Positions 20,448 through 24,758 of a stretch of 24,758 bases of DNA are shown piece by piece. The position numbers and the translations under genes are program-made. The stretch is from Pelargonium cotyledonis. Taxonomy: Eukaryota > Streptophyta > Magnoliopsida > Geraniales > Geraniaceae. The notes under the pieces were generated by a model. That model was given only the letters and a program-made list of their open reading frames with translations. It made no database searches and had not been told where the DNA came from. The stretch is taken from contig JAYMTA010000741.1 of the NCBI GenBank assembly GCA_036897625.1, positions 1 through 24,758 on the forward strand, read 5' to 3'. Position 1 is the stretch's first letter; each line of letters begins with the position of its first letter.

Positions 20448-20949
20448 CAATATTGTTTGTATTTATTGTCTCAGTATGATATCCATTGAGACGTATATCC
20501 TTAAAACTCAACAAGTTCCTTTCTGATTTAATAGATAATAAAACATTTATCTATCATAATTTGTGTTCCCTTAGGCCTTAGGTAGCAAAATAATTGTTCT
20601 TCGAGACCCTTCAATCACATTTGCAGTGCCTGCAATTGTTTTGACAATTGTCTTCGATTTTGTCAAACTTAAGAAATATATCTCTCTTCTGAAGATAATG
20701 TGAGTAATTACACTATCTGCTAAGCATATGTCTTCATAATCCATTTTGAAATGATAAAATGTAAGGATAAGAATTTTCTATGTTTATTCATTAACCAAAA
20801 TGACATAGTAAGATTTTAGAAATTAAAAGTACCTAAAACTGACATATTGAGAACAAGAAAGAAAAACAAAACACACTAATAATGCAACACCTGAAAGAAA
20901 ATGCTTTCAAGCATGAGCATTTTCATCTAGTAAAAGATGGTTCAACATC

Positions 20950-21851
20950 TGAATCCCTGTTTTTAAATAAATCAGCAACATCCAAGTGGGCCAAGTTCAA
21001 AGGATCATTTCCCTGATCATTTTCATCTTGGAAAGCGAAGTTGACTTCTTTATTTTTTTCCTTTCTCCTTCAAGGATGTCTGACAAAGAACAACAAAATG
21101 TTTGGGTGTGCGACAATTTCGTCCCTATGCGGCTATGCCCATTCATACATCCTAATGCCAAAAATTATTTTTGTCTCGGCCTCGGTCATGATTATTATTA
21201 TATATACGACGAAAACGGCGACTATGGTCATAATTTTTATATGCTACAACATTTGCTTCAGGTAATGGAGCAGAACCGCTCAGGCATAATTCATGATTGT
21301 TTACCAAAAGCTCATTATTTGTTATGCTACAAGAAGAAATGGTAATAGTTGACTGAATTTATCAAAACTTTTTCCTCGATATTGCTGTTGCAAGATTAAA
21401 TTCGAGACATGAAAGGCGGAATATGTTTTTTCTAACATATCTGCTTCAGTAACTTTTTCTCAGCAAAGTTTTAATTGCGAAATAATCAAATGCAATTTAG
21501 AATTGTATTTACTCACTGATGGAAAATCTTGTAGCATTAAGTGCATTCAATCATACCGATCTTTTGGTAAAATAACAGTCTTTTGATGTTCATAACGTTC
21601 TTTAAGATTTTTATATAACGTTAAAAAATCTACAACTGTAATATGCTCATTTTTTTTAACCCCACATGCAAGTGATGGCATATGAAAATCAAAACTTTTG
21701 CTTTATCTTTGGTTGTTGCTGTATTTCCATCTTTTATAATATCGTAAAGATTCACCGAACTTGAATACATTTCGATATTATTGATCCATGACAGATAATT
21801 TTCGCCTGATATGGCGAGGGCAGCAAAATGAAGCCTTGTAATATTTGACAT
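20950..21851 (-). pseudogene. Copia gag pseudogene, copy A
   Basis: Starts with ATG at 21851 on the minus strand (73 intact codons to the first change of register), with the gag-type S-G-E-N-Y-L-S-W block and the H-H-L-H-V-G-L-K block. An in-frame TGA at 21549-21547 falls at a codon that normally encodes tryptophan in this gag family; another TGA follows about 47 codons later. The zinc-knuckle region is partly deleted compared with the right copy. The plus-strand open frame 20986-21345 is only its antisense shadow. Confidence 0.8.
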
Positions 21852-21993
21852 GATAAATAACTAGAACTTGTAAATGCTTAGCTGGAGATAAAAATCAGGT
21901 TTCACTATACTCTTAGAAGATTATAAACTTAAAGAGAAATTTACAATAAACTAAGAGACGTGTCACATTGACAAAGCTTTCGTGCTGATAACA

Positions 21994-22127
21994 TGTTGTG
22001 AACAGAACAAAAGAAAGAAAACAGAGAGCAATATCAGCTTGATATATCTGTGATGTTTGGTGTACCTACATTTAGAGGAATTAACTCTATTTATAAAGAA
22101 AACTTCACCTAGCTATTGCCCAATTTA
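21994..22127 (-). repeat. Short LTR of copia copy A
   Basis: About 134 bp on the minus strand from TAAATTGGGCAATAGC (22127) to TTCACAACA (21994), followed at once by TGTTATCAGCACGAAAGC, the place of the primer-binding region. It contains the TATA-like CTTTATAAATAGAG. It aligns well with 22770-22898 on the plus strand. Boundaries are inferred from that alignment and from the CA end. Confidence 0.65.
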
Positions 22128-22750
22128 TAGCAATAATTGCTATCTATTGAACAAACATCTCTGAGACGACGTAATTCAATCTTGCGCGCTAGTTGCTCAA
22201 AAGTTTTAGTTGAACGAGATTTTGTGAAAAGATATAGCAACAGCGCGTATGTCAAACTTGGCTTGCTATATCTTTTCAATTGAACAAACATCTCTGACAA
22301 GTTACGCAAGCCGAGTCTGACGTATGTGGATCTGACTTATATCCAACATCTACATATCTAATTAATTTCGATTCAAGAGTTCTCATATATGATAATCTCA
22401 TATCACTTGTTTCTCGAAGATAACGAAATATGTGTTTAATACCATTCCAGTGCATTTGGGTTGATGTAGAACTATATCTTGCTAATAAATTTACCGAGAA
22501 TGCTCTATCCGATTTTGTATTATTAGCGAGATACATCAATGCACCAATTGAACTTAAAAATGAAATTTATTGACCAAGAATTTCTTCATCGTTATATTTA
22601 GGACGGAAACATTTATTGTTTATATCAAGTGATCGGACAACCATTCGTAAGCTCAATGAGTGACATTTGTCCATATAAACACGTTGCAAGATCTTTTCTA
22701 TTGATGAATAGAAATCTCATTTGATAAATGCTTGATGCAGAGCAATGAAA
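22128..22750 (-). pseudogene. Copia reverse transcriptase / RNase H fragment
   Basis: Minus-strand sequence with pieces of the copia RT C-terminus and RNase H: YMDKCH near 22665, the open stretch 22539-22276 with MMYLANNT, LLARYSS and HWNGIKHIFRYLR, and then SRSTKTFEQLA with the terminal LRRLRD near 22200-22160. Frameshifts and a deletion separate the pieces. Its 3' end runs directly into the copy A LTR, so it lies upstream of that LTR on the same strand. Confidence 0.8.
22146..22297 (+). repeat. 19-bp direct repeat flanking a 16-bp-arm hairpin
   Basis: ATTGAACAAACATCTCTGA occurs at 22146-22164 and again at 22279-22297. Between them, 22225-22240 (TGAAAAGATATAGCAA) is the exact reverse complement of 22263-22278, with a 22-base loop. 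Confidence 0.85.
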
Positions 22751-22769
22751 TTGAGAGCAGTTACTGCCG

Positions 22770-22898
22770 TGAATTGGGTAATAGCTAAGTGAAGTTTTAT
22801 TTATAAATAGAGTTCATTTCTCTCATTGTATGTACACCAAACAACACAGATATATCAAGTTGATATATCTGCTTTCTTTCTTTTTTTTGTTTACAACA
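22770..22898 (+). repeat. Short LTR of copia copy B
   Basis: About 129 bp from TGAATTGGGTAATAGC to TTTACAACA (TG...CA ends), with a TATA-like TTTATAAATAGAG at 22797-22809. It is followed directly by TGTTATCAACACGAAAGC, matching the place of the primer-binding region in copy A. The left boundary is where similarity with the copy A LTR stops. Confidence 0.65.
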
Positions 22899-23040
22899 TG
22901 TTATCAACACGAAAGCTTTGTAAGTGTGACATGTCTCTTAGCTTATTGTAAACTTCTCTTTCAGTTTATAATCTCCTAAGAGTATAGTGGTACCTATTTT
23001 TTATCTCCAGTTAAGCATTTGCAAGTTATAGCTATTTATC

Positions 23041-24029
23041 ATGTCAAATATTACTAGGGTTCATTTCGATACTCCGGCCATATCGGGCGAAAATTATCTT
23101 TCATGGATCAATGATGTTGAAATTCATTTAAGTTCGGTGAATCTTTGCGATATCGTAAAAGATGAAAATACAGCAACAACCCAAGATAAAGTAAAAGTTT
23201 TGATTTTCATACGCCATCACTTGCACGTGGGGTTAAAAAAATGAGCATCTTACAGTTGTAGATTTTTTAACGTTATAGAAAAATCTTAAAAATCGTTATG
23301 AACATCAAAATACTGTTATTTTACCAAAAATCGGTATGATTGAATGCATTTAATGCTCCAAGATTTTCCATCAGTGAACAAGTACAAGTCTAAATTGCAT
23401 TTGATTACTTCGCAATTAAAACTTTGCGGGGTAAAAGTTATTGAAGCATATATGTTAGAAAAGACATATCGTCTTTCATGTCTCGAATTTAATCTTGCAA
23501 CAACAATATCGATGGATAGGTTTTAATAAATTTAGTATATTATCATTTCTTCTTGTAGCAGAACAAAATAATGAGTTTTTGTAAACCAATCAAGAATTAT
23601 GTCCTACTAGTTCTGTTCCATTACCTGAATAAAATGTTGTAGCATATAAAAATTATACTCGTAATCGTAGTTGCCGTCATGGATATAATAATAGTCATGG
23701 ACGAGACCAAGACAGAAATAATTTTTGGTATCGGATGGTCATATTCAGAAAGTAATACATGAAATAGAAAATGCTCAGTATGATGGGATCCCACAAGGAT
23801 TGAAAATTCTTGTTACAAATGTGGTATGAATAGGCATTGGGGGTGCAATTTTTGCGGACCCAAACATTTTGTTGATCTTTATAAGACTTGCGCGAAAGAG
23901 AAAAGAAATGAGTTTTTAAACTTAGCCTACTTGAATGATGCTTATTTCTTTATAAACATGAATGCAAATGTTGAATCATCTTATGCTGATGAAATGCTTA
24001 TATTTGAATTCATTTTCTTTTATGTGTAG
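23041..24029 (+). pseudogene. Copia gag pseudogene, copy B
   Basis: The ATG at 23041 opens 67 codons with the S-G-E-N-Y-L-S-W block and an R-H-H-L-H-V-G-L-K block, then a frameshift in an A7 run. Further pieces follow in other frames: LQDFPSVNKYKSKLHL with SQLKLCG (about 23352-23430), a basic segment near 23670-23720, and a zinc knuckle near 23804-23850 with C-Y-K-C, G-M-N-R-H and an altered last spacing, then KHFVDLYK. The TGA at 23341-23343 is at the same codon as in copy A. Non-functional. Confidence 0.8.
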
Positions 24030-24439
24030 TGTGTTTTATTTTTCTTTATTGTTCTCAATATATCAGTTTTATGTATTGTTAATTTCTAAAATCTTGCTAT
24101 TTAATTTTGGTTAATGAATAAACATAAAAAATTCTCATTCATGAATTGATTATTTCAAAATGGATTAAAGATATATGCTTAAAAGGTAATGAAACTATTC
24201 ACAATATATTCAGAAGAGATATATATTTCTTAAATTTGACAAATTCAAATACAAATATCAAATCAATTGCAACTTCTTGAGTTTTAGAGATATATGTCTC
24301 AATAAATATAATATTGAAACAATAAATACATGCAATATTGAATACATTTATTGTTTCCGAAGAGAAACAAATATTAAAAATATTATCTTCTTAAAGTACA
24401 ATTGAATCACATATAATAATGAACCAGATATTTACCAAT

Positions 24440-24758
24440 TCAAAGAATAATTTTATAGCTCAAATAATTTGATACTTCATATGCTTCTTGTTCTAAAAAA
24501 CAATTAATTATTAAATCATCACCGACAACAAAAGTTGGTATGTAAGTCCTTCATGTGAAGGATTTAAACATTTCATCATATTGCTAGATGTATCTACCAA
24601 ATTGTTGCATATATATTAGCATTTGTAAGATTGCTAACTCAAAAAATTCAACTACAAGCACGTCAAATTATATAATTAAAACAAATCATCTCGATAATAA
24701 TTTTTTTTACATGAAATGCATTTGATAATTATTGTGTAATGATTGAAATTAAAATTGA
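24440..24758 (+). pseudogene. Copia integrase fragment of copy B
   Basis: Degenerate likeness to the copy A integrase region: an A-N-T-rich segment with AATTAATTATTAAATCATCA near 24500, TCCTTCATGTGAAGG near 24549, TCTACCAAATTGTTGCATAT near 24594 and an integrase-core-like LAFVRLLTQ segment, each aligning with the complement of 18888-19090. At least one in-frame stop (near 24675) and frame shifts. It continues past the window end. Confidence 0.65.

Larger units (their letters stand above)
18888..22127 (-). mobile_element. Ty1/copia retrotransposon copy A, defective, minus strand
   Basis: Read on the minus strand from 22127: a short LTR (22127-21994), a leader, a gag region (21851 to about 20950), intervening sequence, then GAG-pre-integrase and integrase-core fragments (19380 to 18888). 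A foreign 1.07-kb insertion (19381-20447) splits it. The assignment follows from the gag start with its S-G-E-N-Y-L-S-W block and from the integrase-like frame at 19130-18927 (CVSCSQGKLI, CGSIHPSCEPLKYFMVL). It is cut off near 18888 in the middle of integrase. Multiple stops and frameshifts; no part could work alone. Confidence 0.85.
22770..24758 (+). mobile_element. Ty1/copia retrotransposon copy B, defective, plus strand, cut by the window end
   Basis: Same family as copy A in opposite orientation: LTR 22770-22898, leader, gag from 23041, a long AT-rich stop-filled interval, then GAG-pre-integrase/integrase likeness from about 24440 to the window end (for instance the LAFVRLLTQ segment near 24618-24644). 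It aligns with copy A over its whole length except for the 19381-20447 insertion and a deletion around the zinc knuckle. Many stops and frameshifts. Confidence 0.85.

Noticed and set aside
20986-21345. Plus-strand 119-residue open frame
   Set aside because: It is the antisense of the minus-strand copia gag remnant; the opposite strand aligns with copy B at 23700-24000.
22899-22920. Standard initiator-methionine tRNA primer site after the copy B LTR
   Set aside because: The sequence TGTTATCAACACGAAAGC does not read TGGTATCAGAGC; which tRNA primes this family could not be decided from the window.
1-24758. A new multi-gene system or gene cluster
   Set aside because: The three intact genes are unrelated housekeeping or organelle genes; the remaining coding-like sequence is transposon-derived or unrecognised.

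Overview
The window looks like nuclear DNA of a flowering plant, most likely a eudicot. It has AT-rich intergenic sequence, GT-AG introns, telo-box (AGGGTTT) leader motifs, and plant-type proteins: a splicing factor SF1 with an added RRM, a PPR-SMR protein with an organelle presequence, and a many-intron KDO-8-P synthase. Decayed LTR, non-LTR and DNA transposons fill the rest. Nothing prokaryotic, no CRISPR and no rRNA or tRNA gene was seen.

Layout. 1-429: promoter and leader of gene 1. 430-2835 (+): SF1/branchpoint-binding protein in one uninterrupted coding exon. About 2836-6840: probable spliced 3' UTR, then intergenic DNA with a degenerate G-box-containing repeat array (about 4800-5400) and an unrecognised reverse-strand coding-like remnant (5854-6432). 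6851-9529 (+): intronless PPR-SMR gene, best match by memory the Arabidopsis EMB2217 (At1g79490) type. 9530-10680: intergenic. About 10680-18420 (+): KDO-8-phosphate synthase, rebuilt here as 13 coding exons plus a leader exon; the joined reading frame is exactly 290 codons plus stop. Its introns hold a tandemly repeated leader intron, a 94-bp tandem duplication, a hAT-type MITE with 8-bp target duplication, and a Stowaway-like MITE. The PPR-SMR and KDO-8-P synthase genes are also neighbours in Arabidopsis (At1g79490/At1g79500, from memory), so the pair looks like conserved microsynteny.

18888-24758: a retrotransposon graveyard. Two defective Ty1/copia copies of one family lie head to head. 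The left one is on the minus strand (22127 down to 18888) and is broken by a non-LTR-like insertion (19381-20447). The right one is on the plus strand (22770 to beyond the window end). Between them sits a minus-strand reverse transcriptase/RNase H fragment of the same family. Together they form an imperfect inverted repeat with arms of more than 1.5 kb, able in principle to give a hairpin transcript.

The three host genes have housekeeping roles (pre-mRNA branchpoint recognition, organelle RNA metabolism, and KDO synthesis for pectic rhamnogalacturonan II). They share no pathway and are simply neighbours. I found no convincing new multi-gene system. The most unusual signals are the exact 165-nt in-frame duplication of the PPR presequence with a repeated R-x-Y-S-S processing motif, the tandem-repeat leader intron of the KDO-8-P synthase gene, and the inverted copia pair sharing the same nonsense codon.
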